From Micromonospora sediminicola (lineage in GTDB: Bacteria > Actinomycetota > Actinomycetes > Mycobacteriales > Micromonosporaceae), in assembly GCF_900089585.1 (NCBI RefSeq), contig NZ_FLRH01000004.1:861001-925000 (forward strand): a DNA stretch of 64,000 bases. The letters are read 5' to 3'. Both the position numbers and the translations under genes were made by a program. The notes under the pieces were generated by a model. That model was not told the DNA's origin and searched no databases. It saw nothing but the letters and a program-made list of their open reading frames with translations. Position 1 is the stretch's first letter; each line of letters starts with the position of its first letter. Positions 56,410 to 64,000 of this stretch are shown one piece after another.

Positions 56410-56468
56410 TTGATCATGAAGTTGGCGGCAGTTTCGATCTCCCTCACCGCCGCCAACTTCATGATCAA
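56410..56468. repeat. Dispersed palindromic repeat, copy 2 (perfect)
   Basis: Arms 56410-56429 (TTGATCATGAAGTTGGCGGC) and 56449-56468 are exact complements over 20 bases with a 19-base loop. It lies between the convergent glucosidase and GNAT genes and is related to 27310-27366. Confidence 0.92.
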
Positions 56469-56554
56469 CCGGCTCGCCCCGCCCGCCCGGCAGGGAGGGG
56501 CGGTGATCAAGGGGTTTGCGTCGGGCGGTGTGGGGTGGGGTGGGTTCGGGGAGG

Positions 56555-57022
56555 TCAGGGGGTGGGGAGTTCGGCTACCAGTTCGTCGTCCTCCATGTCG
56601 CCGGTGGGGTGGAAGCCCAGGGAGGTGTAGAGGGCGGCGGCGGGGGCGTTGTCCGGGTGGTAACTGAGGCGGATCGGCTGGCCGGCCTCGGCCAACCAGG
56701 CCGTGAGCGTCCGCACCGTGGCGCGGCCCAGCCCCCGGCCCTGCTCGGCGGCGTCGATCACCATGCCGCCGATCCACCGCGAGCCGTCGTCGTCCACGCC
56801 CCACATGACGTGTCCCACCACGACGTCGTCGGCACACACGGCGAGCGAGTTCCACACGTCCGAGTGCATGGTGAGCAGCAGGTAGCGGGCGGCCAACGCC
56901 GCGACGAAGGCGCGCTGGTCGTCACGGGGCGCCACGTCCGCCACCGCCCGCCAGTTGTCGTCGTCCACCGGTCGCAGGCTCACCCGGCGGCCGAGCCGGT
57001 CGTGCTCTCCAGAGTCGATCAT
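56555..57022 (-). CDS. GNAT-family N-acetyltransferase
   Basis: A 155-residue acetyltransferase: VSLRPVDDDNWRAVADVAPR, the VWGVDDDGSRWIGGMVIDAA strand, and an acetyl-CoA loop AEQGRGLGRATVRTLTAWLA (Q-x2-G-x-G). It ends NAPAAALYTSLGFHPTGDME. The pattern is close to SpeG/spermidine-type acetyltransferases, but the substrate is not shown. ATG 57022. Confidence 0.87.
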   Translation of the reverse strand: MIDSGEHDRLGRRVSLRPVDDDNWRAVADVAPRDDQRAFVAALAARYLLLTMHSDVWNSLAVCADDVVVGHVMWGVDDDGSRWIGGMVIDAAEQGRGLGRATVRTLTAWLAEAGQPIRLSYHPDNAPAAALYTSLGFHPTGDMEDDELVAELPTP

Positions 57023-57138
57023 GGCGGTCAGCCTAGGGTCGGTCCCACCCGCCGGCCATCGGTTTCGCCGATATCACGCCCCGACCGGCATGCCGGGGGA
57101 CCGGCGGCGGTCGACCCACCGGCCCCGGGTCGGGACGG

Positions 57139-58074
57139 TCAGTCGGTCGGGGCGAGTGCGGCGCGGTCGAGGTACGGTCGCGGGTCGCCGGCGCCGAGTT
57201 CGGTGACGCCGGCGCTGTGCAGGGCGCCGATGGCCAGGGTGCGGCGTACCGCGGCGAAGGTGATCACGTGGCCGATGGTGCCGCCCAGCGTGTGGGTGGT
57301 CGGGGGCGTGCAGGTGGTGTCGACGAAGGTGTCCGCCAGGGTGCCGGCGGCCAGTGTCCGGGCAACGAAGTCCCGCCAGTCCCGCCCGGCGACCGCGTGC
57401 CGGGCGGCCAGGCCGCTCACCGACGTGTCGCTCTCGTCGGGCCACTCGCCGCCGCGCAGCGCCGAGAGCCAGTGCTCCTCCTGGGTGACCATCGCGTTGA
57501 TCAGCGAGCGGAGCGTCGGCTGCTCGTCGATGGTCTCCACGGACACGGTGACGGGGCGGTCGAGCACCCGGTCGTCCAGGCGGCCGGCGCGGTCGATGAT
57601 GGCGCCGAGTGTCTCGACGTGGTGGTCGACCAGGTGTTGGAAAACGTTCATCGGGGTCTCCTGACGTGCCGCCGGCAGCCGCAGGCCGCCGGGCGGTTGG
57701 AAGTGGACGCCGCTGGGGCAGGGCAGCTCCAGCTCGCGGAAGGTCAGCGGCGGGCGCCGCCGGACGGCGGTCGGGGCGAGGCCGTACGACCGCTGGAAGG
57801 CGCGGGTGAACGCCTCGTGCGAGCCGTACCCGGCCTCGACGGCGATGTCGAGGACGGTCCGGCCGCTGGTGGTGAGTCGGTGCGCCGCGCGTTCCAGGAG
57901 CAGCCGGCGGCGCAGCGCGCCCGGCGGTTCCCCGGTGGCCGCGGCGACCAGCCGGTCGAAGTGGAACCGGGACAGGTGGGCCCGAGCGGCCAGGCCGCCC
58001 GGGCTCGCCGCCGGATCGTCGAGCGCGGCCTGGAGGACGTCCAGGAGGCCGGTGAGTCCGTCGTTCCGGTTCAT
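57139..58074 (-). CDS. AraC-type regulator fused to a DinB-like domain
   Basis: A 311-residue protein. Residues ~1-100 form a tandem AraC helix-turn-helix (ARAHLSRFHFDRLVAAATGE; IAVEAGYGSHEAFTRAFQRS, then YGLAPTAVRR). Residues ~145-300 look like a DinB-type four-helix bundle (NVFQHLVDHHVETLGAIIDR; MVTQEEHWLSALRGGEWPDE; GGTIGHVITFAAVRRTLAIG), with three spaced His suited to metal binding. DinB-like proteins are often mycothiol- or bacillithiol-dependent transferases, so the fusion may couple thiol stress sensing to regulation. ATG 58074 is preferred over 58089. Confidence 0.8.
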   Translation of the reverse strand: MNRNDGLTGLLDVLQAALDDPAASPGGLAARAHLSRFHFDRLVAAATGEPPGALRRRLLLERAAHRLTTSGRTVLDIAVEAGYGSHEAFTRAFQRSYGLAPTAVRRRPPLTFRELELPCPSGVHFQPPGGLRLPAARQETPMNVFQHLVDHHVETLGAIIDRAGRLDDRVLDRPVTVSVETIDEQPTLRSLINAMVTQEEHWLSALRGGEWPDESDTSVSGLAARHAVAGRDWRDFVARTLAAGTLADTFVDTTCTPPTTHTLGGTIGHVITFAAVRRTLAIGALHSAGVTELGAGDPRPYLDRAALAPTD

Positions 58075-58162
58075 GCGCTCAGCCTGCACCCGCCGCGCGC
58101 GGCACCGCTTGATCGCCGTTGCGCACCCGCGGGCCGGCGGCCGACGCCGGCGCGGCGCGCGC

Positions 58163-58936
58163 TCAGTCCAGCAGGGCGTCCAGGCCGACGGTGAGGCCCG
58201 GCCGGCGGACCACCTCGCGTACGGCCAGCAGCACGCCGGGCATGAACGAGGCCCGGTCGTACGAGTCGTGCCGGATGGTCAGCGTCTCCCCGGTGGTGCC
58301 GAACAGCACCTCCTGGTGGGCGACCAGGCCGGTGGCGCGGACCGCGTGGACGCGTACCCCGTCGATGTCGGCGCCGCGGGCCCCGGCCACCTCGTCGCGG
58401 GTGGCGTCCGGGGCCGGGCCGAGGCCGGCCTCGGCGCGGGCCGCCGCGATCAGCCGGGCGGTGTGGGTGGCGGTGCCGCTGGGCGCGTCCAGCTTGCGCG
58501 GGTGGTGCTGCTCGACGATCTCGACCGACTCGAAGTGCCGGGCGGCGCGCGCCGCGAACTGCATCATCAGGACCGCGCCGATGCCGAAGTTCGGGGCGAT
58601 CACCACGCCCACCCCGGGCCGGTCGGCGAGCCAGTCGCGCACCTGCGCCAGGCGCTGCTCGGTGAAGCCGGTGGTGCCGACCACGGCGTGGATGCCGCGC
58701 TCGACGCAGAAGCGCAGGTTGTCCATGACCGCGTCGGGGGTGGTGAAGTCGACGACCACCCCGGCCCCGGCGTCCGCGACCGCGATCAGGTCGTCACCCT
58801 GGTCGACGGCCGCGACCAGGTCCAGGTCGGGGGCGGAGTCGACCGCCTTGCAGACCTCCATGCCCATCCGGCCCCGGGCACCCAGCACGCCGACCCGGGC
58901 CGCCTCGGCCGGGCCCTTCTCCCGCACGTCAGTCAC
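58163..58936 (-). CDS. dapB: 4-hydroxy-tetrahydrodipicolinate reductase
   Basis: A 257-residue enzyme: RVGVLGARGRMGMEVCKAVD is the nucleotide-binding GxxGxxG, VVDFTTPDAVMDNLRFCVER follows, and the substrate motif EIVEQHHPRKLDAPSGTATH is complete (His-His, Lys, and DAPSGTA). It reduces hydroxytetrahydrodipicolinate with NAD(P)H in lysine/diaminopimelate synthesis. GTG 58936 is the start. It follows the M16 peptidase gene by 62 bases, an arrangement conserved in actinobacteria. Confidence 0.94.
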   Translation of the reverse strand: MTDVREKGPAEAARVGVLGARGRMGMEVCKAVDSAPDLDLVAAVDQGDDLIAVADAGAGVVVDFTTPDAVMDNLRFCVERGIHAVVGTTGFTEQRLAQVRDWLADRPGVGVVIAPNFGIGAVLMMQFAARAARHFESVEIVEQHHPRKLDAPSGTATHTARLIAAARAEAGLGPAPDATRDEVAGARGADIDGVRVHAVRATGLVAHQEVLFGTTGETLTIRHDSYDRASFMPGVLLAVREVVRRPGLTVGLDALLD

Positions 58937-58998
58937 GGGGCACAACCTATCCCAATCGGGACGCCGCCCACGCCGCGGACCGACCAGCGGGACGCCGG

Positions 58999-60330
58999 TC
59001 AGCGCGTGAAGGCGCCCTCGTCGAACGGGCCGACCACGGCCAGCGACATCGGCCGGGCGAGCAGCTCGGCGGCGAGCTCGTTCACGTCGGCCAGGCTGAC
59101 CGCGTCCACCCGGGCCAGCAGTTCGTCCACCGGCATCAGGTTGCCGTAGAGCAGCTCGCCCTTGGCCAGCCGGCTCATCCGGGAGCCGGTGTCCTCCAGC
59201 CCGAGCACGAACGAGCCCTTGCTCATCCCCTTGCCCCGGGCCAGTTCCGCCTCGGTGATGCCCTCGGCGGCCACCCGGGCCAGCTCGGCCCGGGTCAGGT
59301 CGAGCACCTCGTCCACCTTGCCGGGCGCGCAGCCGGCGTAGACGGCGAAGACGCCGCTGTCGGCGTACTGGCTGGCGTAGGAGTAGACCGAGTACGCGAG
59401 GCCGCGCTGCTCCCGGATCTCCTGGAACAGCCGGCTGGACATGCCGCCGCCGAGCACGTTGTTGAGCACGCCGAGCGCGAACCGCCGGTCGTCGGTGCGG
59501 TCGATGGCGGGGCAGCCCAGGATGACGTGGGCCTGCTCGGTCTCCTTCGGCTCGACGAGCGTGGTGGCCGGCTTCGTGCGTACCGCCGGGGAGGTCGACC
59601 GGTGCGTCGCCGGCGCGGCCGGGTCGGTGTCCAGCGGCGTGTCGCGCAGCGCCTGCCGGACCAGCTTGACCACGGCGGCGTGGTCGAGGTTCCCGGCGGC
59701 GGCGATCACGATCTGCGGCGGGACGTACCGCTTGCGGTAGAAGCCCTGGATCTGCCGGCGGGTCATCGGGGTGACCGTCTCCTCGGTGCCGGAGATGAGC
59801 CGGCCGAGCGGGTGATCGCCGTAGATCGCGCGGGCGAACAGGTCGTGCACCTCGTCGCCGGGCTCGTCGTCGTGCATGGCGATCTCTTCGAGGATGACCC
59901 CGCGTTCGGTCTCCACGTCCGGCTCGGCCAGCACCGAGTCGGCCACCGCGTCGCACATCACGTCGATGGCCAGCGGCAGGTCCTCGTCCAGCACGCGGGC
60001 GTAGTAGCAGGTGTATTCCTTCGTGGTGAAGGCGTTGGTCTCGCCGCCCACCGCCTCGATCTCGGACGAGATCTCCAGCGCGGTGCGCTTGCGGGTGCCC
60101 TTGAAGAGCAGGTGCTCCAGGAAGTGCGCGGCGCCGGCCTGCGGGCCGGTCTCGTCCCGTGAGCCGACCGCCACCCAGATGCCGAACGAGACGCTGCGCA
60201 TCGCCGGGATCGCCTCGGTGAGCACGCGCAGCCCGCTGGGCAGCACGGTACGCCGGACGGTGCCGCCGAGTGGGTCGTCGCTGAGGGTGCGGGTGACCGC
60301 CCGTCCCGGCGCGGGGGAAGACGAACTCAC
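58999..60330 (-). CDS. M16-family zinc peptidase
   Basis: A 443-residue processing-peptidase-like protein. The inverted zinc motif is GAAHFLEHLLFKGTRKRTAL (HxxEH near residue 73), with the third ligand Glu in ETERGVILEEIAMHDDEPGD about 75 residues later. The C-terminal M16 domain contains GGGMSSRLFQEIREQRGLAY. Mycobacterial orthologues (PepR-like) lie next to pnp as here. GTG 60330 with an upstream GGAGAGCAGG ribosome site is the start; the longer frame reads through the pnp terminator region and was rejected. Confidence 0.92.
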   Translation of the reverse strand: MSSSSPAPGRAVTRTLSDDPLGGTVRRTVLPSGLRVLTEAIPAMRSVSFGIWVAVGSRDETGPQAGAAHFLEHLLFKGTRKRTALEISSEIEAVGGETNAFTTKEYTCYYARVLDEDLPLAIDVMCDAVADSVLAEPDVETERGVILEEIAMHDDEPGDEVHDLFARAIYGDHPLGRLISGTEETVTPMTRRQIQGFYRKRYVPPQIVIAAAGNLDHAAVVKLVRQALRDTPLDTDPAAPATHRSTSPAVRTKPATTLVEPKETEQAHVILGCPAIDRTDDRRFALGVLNNVLGGGMSSRLFQEIREQRGLAYSVYSYASQYADSGVFAVYAGCAPGKVDEVLDLTRAELARVAAEGITEAELARGKGMSKGSFVLGLEDTGSRMSRLAKGELLYGNLMPVDELLARVDAVSLADVNELAAELLARPMSLAVVGPFDEGAFTR

Positions 60331-60372
60331 GGGAACCTGCTCTCCGTACCACGAGGGGTGGGGAACGAACGA

Positions 60373-60404
60373 CGGCTCCAGCCCGCGTGCGCGACCTGGA
60401 GCCG
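60373..60404 (-). other. Secondary hairpin upstream of the M16 peptidase gene
   Basis: CGGCTCCAG (60373-60381) pairs perfectly with CTGGAGCCG (60396-60404) around a 14-base loop. It lies between the pnp terminator and the M16 gene start, so it could be a second terminator stem or part of the M16 leader. Confidence 0.4.
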
Positions 60405-60410
60405 TGGGCC

Positions 60411-60438
60411 GGCCCGGGCGACGCACGTCGCCCGGGCC
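60411..60438 (-). terminator. Hairpin downstream of pnp
   Basis: GGCCCGGGCGAC (60411-60422) and its exact complement (60427-60438) with a 4-base GCAC loop, beginning 11 bases after the pnp stop in the direction of transcription. Confidence 0.8.
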
Positions 60439-60448
60439 GGTCGGTCGA

Positions 60449-62815
60449 TCAGCTGTGCCGGGTCCGGCGACGCGGACGGTCGCCGCCCTCGCCACCCTCG
60501 GAGCGACGCTCGCCGCCCCGGTCACCGCCGCGCTCGCCGCCGCGGTCGCCCCGGTCACGCGGGCCGCGGTCGCCGCCACGGTCCCGGCCGGCCGGACGCT
60601 CGCCACCGGCGGCCTCACCGGCGGCCGGCGCCTCGGCGCCCTCCGGACGGATCTTGTCCAGGTAGATCTTGCCGCGCGCGTCGATGTCGGCGATCTCGAC
60701 CTCGACCTTGTCGCCGACGTTGAGGAAGTCCTCGACCTTCTCGACCCGCTTGCCGTCGCCCACCTTGGAGATGTGCAGCAGGCCGTCGCGGCCCGGCAGG
60801 AGCGAGATGAAGGCGCCGAACGCGGCCGTCTTCACCACGGTGCCGAGGAACCGCTCCCCCACCTTCGGCAGGGTCGGGTTGGCGATGCCGTTGATCCGGT
60901 CCACCGCGGCCTGGGCCGACGGGCCGTTGGTCGCGCCGACGTAGATCGTGCCGTCGTCCTCGATGGAGATCTCGGCGCCGGTCTCGTCCTGGATCGCGTT
61001 GATGGTCTGGCCCTTCGGGCCGATCACCATGCCGATCTTGTCGACCGGGATCTTGACGGTGGTGACGCGCGGCGCGTAGTCCGACATCTCGGCCGGGGCC
61101 TCGATGGCCCGCTGCATCACGTCGAGGATGGTCTGCCGGGCCTCGTGCGCCTGCTGGAGCGCGGCGGCCAGCACGTCCGACGGGATGCCGTCGAGCTTGG
61201 TGTCGAGCTGCAGCGCGGTGACGAAGTCACGCGTGCCGGCGACCTTGAAGTCCATGTCACCGAACGCGTCCTCGGCGCCGAGGATGTCGGTCAGCGTCAC
61301 GTACTGGGTCTTGCCGTCGACCTCGTCGGAGATGAGGCCCATGGCGATGCCGGCGACCGGCGCCTTCAGCGGCACACCGGCCGAGAGCAGGCCCAGCGTC
61401 GAGGCGCAGACCGAACCCATCGAGGTGGAGCCGTTGGAGCCGAGCGCCTCGGAGACCTGCCGGATGGCGTACGGGAACTCCTCGCGCGACGGCAGCACCG
61501 GGATCAGCGCCCGCTCGGCCAGCGCGCCGTGGCCGATCTCGCGGCGCTTCGGCGAGCCCACCCGGCCGGTCTCACCGGTGGAGTAGGGCGGGAAGTTGTA
61601 GTTGTGCATGTAGCGCTTGCGGTTCTCGGGGGACAGCGTGTCCACCATCTGCTCCATGCGCAGCATGTTCAGCGTGGTGACACCCAGGATCTGGGTCTCG
61701 CCGCGCTCGAACAGCGCCGAGCCGTGCACCCGCGGCAGCACGCCGACCTCGGCGGTCAGCGGGCGGATGTCGCGCGGGCCGCGGCCGTCGATGCGGACCT
61801 GCTCACGCAGCACCCGGTTGCGGACCTCGGACTTGGTCAGCGAGCGGAACGCGGCGGACAGCTCCTTCTCGCGGCCCTCGAACCGACCGCCCAGCTCCTC
61901 GGCGACCTTGGCCTTGATCCGGTCCAGGGCCTCCTCGCGGTCGGCCTTGCCGGCGATCTTCAGGGCCTCGGTGACGTCGGCGCGGGCCACGTCGGCCACC
62001 GCGTCGTACACGTCGTCCTGGTAGTCCAGGAACACCGGGAACTCGCTGACCGGCTTGGCGGCCACCTCGGCCAGCTCGCTCTGCGCGCGGCACAGCTCGC
62101 GGATGGCCGGCTTGGCGGCCTCCAGGCCACTGGCCACGATCTCCTCGGTCGGCGCGGTGGCGCCGCCCGAGATCAGGGTCACCGCGTGCGGGGTGGCCTC
62201 GGCCTCGACCATCATGATCGCGACCTCGCCGTCGGGCAGGGTGCGACCGGCGACGACCATGTCGAAGGTGGCGCGCTCCAGCTCCTCCAGGGTCGGGAAG
62301 GCGACCCACTGGCCCTCGACGTGCGCGACCCGGGTCGCGCCGATCGGGCCGGAGAACGGCAGGCCGGAGAGCTTGGTCGACATGGAGGCGGCGTTGATGG
62401 CCACCACGTCGTACGGGTGCTGCGGGTCGAGCGCGAGCACGGTCTCGACGACCTGGACCTCGTTGCGCAGGCCCTTGACGAACGAGGGGCGCAGCGGCCG
62501 GTCGATCAGGCGGCAGGTGAGGATCGCGTCCTCGCTGGGCCGACCCTCACGGCGGAAGAACGAGCCGGGGATCCGGCCCGCGGCGTACATCCGCTCCTCG
62601 ACGTCGACGGTCAGCGGGAAGAAGTCGAACGACTCACGCGGCTGCTTGCCCGCCGTGGTGGCGGAGAGGACGACCGTCTCGCCGAGCTGGGCGACGACGG
62701 AGCCGGCGGCCTGCCGGGCCAGCCGGCCGGTGGAGAAGGTGATCTCACGGGTGCCGAAGGACCCGTTGTCGATCACGGCGGTGCGGGATTCGGTGCCGAG
62801 GTTGGTCTCGGTCAT
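60449..62815 (-). CDS. pnp: Polyribonucleotide nucleotidyltransferase (PNPase/GpsI)
   Basis: A 788-residue enzyme. It has two RNase PH-type domains (residues ~20-240 and ~340-560, with GRIPGSFFRREGRPSEDAIL, GLISDEVDGKTQYVTLTDIL and GAEDAFGDMDFKVAGTRDF carrying the catalytic Asp pair), a KH domain (~590-650, with VIGPKGQTINAIQDETGAEI) and an S1 domain (~660-730, with GAFISLLPGRDGLLHISKVG). An Arg/Gly-rich tail with GGDRG-type repeats (residues ~735-788) resembles RNA-binding RGG tails. It degrades RNA 3'-to-5' phosphorolytically; Streptomyces orthologues were also called guanosine pentaphosphate synthetase. ATG 62815. Confidence 0.95.
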   Translation of the reverse strand: MTETNLGTESRTAVIDNGSFGTREITFSTGRLARQAAGSVVAQLGETVVLSATTAGKQPRESFDFFPLTVDVEERMYAAGRIPGSFFRREGRPSEDAILTCRLIDRPLRPSFVKGLRNEVQVVETVLALDPQHPYDVVAINAASMSTKLSGLPFSGPIGATRVAHVEGQWVAFPTLEELERATFDMVVAGRTLPDGEVAIMMVEAEATPHAVTLISGGATAPTEEIVASGLEAAKPAIRELCRAQSELAEVAAKPVSEFPVFLDYQDDVYDAVADVARADVTEALKIAGKADREEALDRIKAKVAEELGGRFEGREKELSAAFRSLTKSEVRNRVLREQVRIDGRGPRDIRPLTAEVGVLPRVHGSALFERGETQILGVTTLNMLRMEQMVDTLSPENRKRYMHNYNFPPYSTGETGRVGSPKRREIGHGALAERALIPVLPSREEFPYAIRQVSEALGSNGSTSMGSVCASTLGLLSAGVPLKAPVAGIAMGLISDEVDGKTQYVTLTDILGAEDAFGDMDFKVAGTRDFVTALQLDTKLDGIPSDVLAAALQQAHEARQTILDVMQRAIEAPAEMSDYAPRVTTVKIPVDKIGMVIGPKGQTINAIQDETGAEISIEDDGTIYVGATNGPSAQAAVDRINGIANPTLPKVGERFLGTVVKTAAFGAFISLLPGRDGLLHISKVGDGKRVEKVEDFLNVGDKVEVEIADIDARGKIYLDKIRPEGAEAPAAGEAAGGERPAGRDRGGDRGPRDRGDRGGERGGDRGGERRSEGGEGGDRPRRRTRHS

Positions 62816-63000
62816 GTGCTGTGGTGCTCCTTCGCGTCGTCGGCCGACGACACGGGAACTGCTCAGGCGGCCGGTCTTCGATCGAAGCGCCCGGGTGGGC
62901 CGGCTTGGTGCCGGGGCTCCCGGGGGCCACTACCGGAGACCGGTGCTGACCGGCTCCCTCTCGGGTCGTCGCGCGGCCGGTTTCTTCTGGTGGTACGGGA

Positions 63001-63032
63001 ACGGGGGAGCGGCCGAGCGGCCACTCCCCCGT
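63001..63032 (-). terminator. Hairpin downstream of rpsO
   Basis: ACGGGGGAGCGGCC (63001-63014) pairs with GGCCACTCCCCCGT (63019-63032) with one mismatch and a 4-base GAGC loop, directly after the rpsO stop. The remaining 220-base rpsO-pnp gap shows no gene. The pnp promoter or leader should lie there. Confidence 0.8.
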
Positions 63033-63036
63033 CACG

Positions 63037-63306
63037 TCATCGGCGCAGGCCGAGCCGCTCGATGAGCGACCGGTAGCGGTTGATGTCCTTCTTCTGGACG
63101 TAGTTGAGCAGCCGACGGCGCCGGCCGACCAGCAGCAGCAGCCCGCGGCGGCTGTGGTGGTCGTGCTTGTGCACCTTCAGGTGCTCGGTCAGCTCCGCGA
63201 TCCGCTTGGTCAGGACCGCGACCTGCACCTCCGGCGAACCGGTGTCGCCCTCGGCGGTCGCGTACTCCTGGCGGATCTTGGCCTTGGCTTCCTGGTCGAG
63301 CGCCAT
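63037..63306 (-). CDS. rpsO: 30S ribosomal protein S15
   Basis: An 89-residue ribosomal protein uS15, the usual length. It has ALDQEAKAKIRQEYATAEGD, the conserved GDTGSPEVQVAVLTKRIAEL, the LTEHLKVHKHDHHSRRGLLL helix-loop that contacts 16S rRNA, and the C-terminal YVQKKDINRYRSLIERLGLR. ATG 63306 has a CAGGGAGAAC ribosome site; an in-frame upstream extension is not conserved. It is followed by pnp in the common rpsO-pnp order. Confidence 0.96.
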   Translation of the reverse strand: MALDQEAKAKIRQEYATAEGDTGSPEVQVAVLTKRIAELTEHLKVHKHDHHSRRGLLLLVGRRRRLLNYVQKKDINRYRSLIERLGLRR

Positions 63307-63490
63307 GTTCTCCCTGTTTCGTGGGTCGTTCGATGAGGTCCGTCGGAGCGGTCGTGGTGACCGGTGCGACGGCCCGGTTCCTCGCACCCGCGGCGTCGTG
63401 CAGGCACGCGAGGCCCCCGTCGGTCAGCCGACGTCTTCCCCACCTTACCAGCCCCGACCCGGACCGGCCGGTCAAGGTCCGCCGAGCGGG

Positions 63491-64000
63491 TCAGGACACC
63501 GCCCGGCGGGTCCGCTCCACGTCCTCGGCGATCTGGGCGACCAACGGCTCGATCGCGTCGTACGTCCGTTGCTCGCGCAGGTGGGCCACGAAGTCCAGCG
63601 CCAGCCGCTCGCCGTACAGGTCGCCGCTGAAGTCCAGCGCGTACGCCTCGACCCGACGCTCCCGCCCGGAGAACGTCGGGTTCGTGCCGATCGAGACCGC
63701 CGCCGCGAGCGGGTCGCCGCCGCGGCGCACCAGCCGGGCCGCGTACACCCCGTCGGCGGGCACCGCCGCGTACCGGTGGGTCAGCAGGTTGGCGGTCGGG
63801 TAACCCAGCTCACGCCCGCGCTGGTCGCCGCGGACCACCACGCCCTCGACCCGGTGCGGACGGCCCAGCGCCGCCGCCGCCGCGCGCACGTCGCCCGCGT
63901 CGACGCAGGACCGGATGTACGTGGAGGAGAAGACCGTGCCCGCCTCGGCGACCAGCGGCGCCCCCTCCACGGCGAAGCCGAAGGTGCGGCCCAACCGCTC
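63491..64000 (-). CDS. ribF: Bifunctional riboflavin kinase / FAD synthetase (5' partial)
   Basis: The last 169 codons of ribF run off the window at 64000. The visible part ends the FAD synthetase domain (FGFAVEGAPLVAEAGTVFSS, then TYIRSCVDAGDVRAAAAALG) and contains the riboflavin kinase domain (GVVVRGDQRGRELGYPTANL, GVYAARLVRRGGDPLAAAVS, GTNPTFSGRERRVEAYALDF, SGDLYGERLALDFVAHLREQ). The protein makes FMN and then FAD. The TTG at 63994 is not the real start. It lies upstream of rpsO, with a 184-base gap likely holding the rpsO promoter. Confidence 0.93.
   Translation of the reverse strand, partial: ERLGRTFGFAVEGAPLVAEAGTVFSSTYIRSCVDAGDVRAAAAALGRPHRVEGVVVRGDQRGRELGYPTANLLTHRYAAVPADGVYAARLVRRGGDPLAAAVSIGTNPTFSGRERRVEAYALDFSGDLYGERLALDFVAHLREQRTYDAIEPLVAQIAEDVERTRRAVS

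Noticed and set aside
58163..60352. A 729-codon frame joining dapB to upstream sequence
   Set aside because: The upstream part is the out-of-frame shadow of the M16 peptidase gene; DapB begins at GTG 58936.

Overview
This window looks like a chromosomal segment of a high-GC actinobacterium, most likely a Micromonosporaceae member (Micromonospora or a close relative). That is inferred from the pervasive third-position GC, the frequent GTG starts, the gene content, and the short dispersed repeats between genes. No rRNA, tRNA, prophage, CRISPR array, complete mobile element or biosynthetic cluster was seen.

Layout. 1-5 kb: a partial carbinolamine dehydratase/VOC fusion, an NTF2-like protein, UdgX uracil-DNA glycosylase, a MocR-type regulator divergent from an FMN-protein/acetyltransferase fusion, and a frameshifted LysE exporter. 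5-15 kb (leftward): Spo0M, two HlyC/CorC membrane proteins, and a six-gene Mrp Na+/H+ antiporter operon (A/B fusion, C, D, E, F, G) with a 44-bp repeat inserted at two gene junctions. 15-27 kb (rightward): Lhr helicase with a single-base frameshift, a SAM hydroxide adenosyltransferase behind a 28-codon leader ORF, a secreted protein (leftward), Nei2 glycosylase, and a 1204-residue multicopper-oxidase-like protein that lacks the usual copper ligands and carries fibronectin III repeats.

27-64 kb is built on a conserved actinobacterial core block read mostly leftward: ribF, rpsO, pnp, an M16 peptidase, dapB, thyX, dapA, rnj, ftsK, rimO, pgsA, pncC, clgR, pspA, pspM. From family knowledge this order resembles the ribF-to-pspM region of mycobacteria. 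Interruptions include a guanidine-III riboswitch with an SMR exporter, a YbjN gene pair, a secreted S1 protease, a GNAT/mannosyltransferase cluster, and a LacI-controlled sugar ABC transporter divergent from a debranching-type glucosidase. Between thyX and a DUF2752 gene lies a 786-bp non-coding stretch with a 36-bp inverted repeat, a GGCATC hexamer array and an 18-bp minisatellite.

Functional themes are envelope stress and cation homeostasis (Mrp, Psp, Spo0M, CorC), DNA repair (UdgX, Lhr, Nei2, YcaQ-like), RNA decay (RNase J, PNPase), lysine/thymidylate synthesis, and alpha-glucan or oligosaccharide use. Most convergent gene ends carry either a perfect GC-rich hairpin or a member of one of the dispersed palindromic repeat families.
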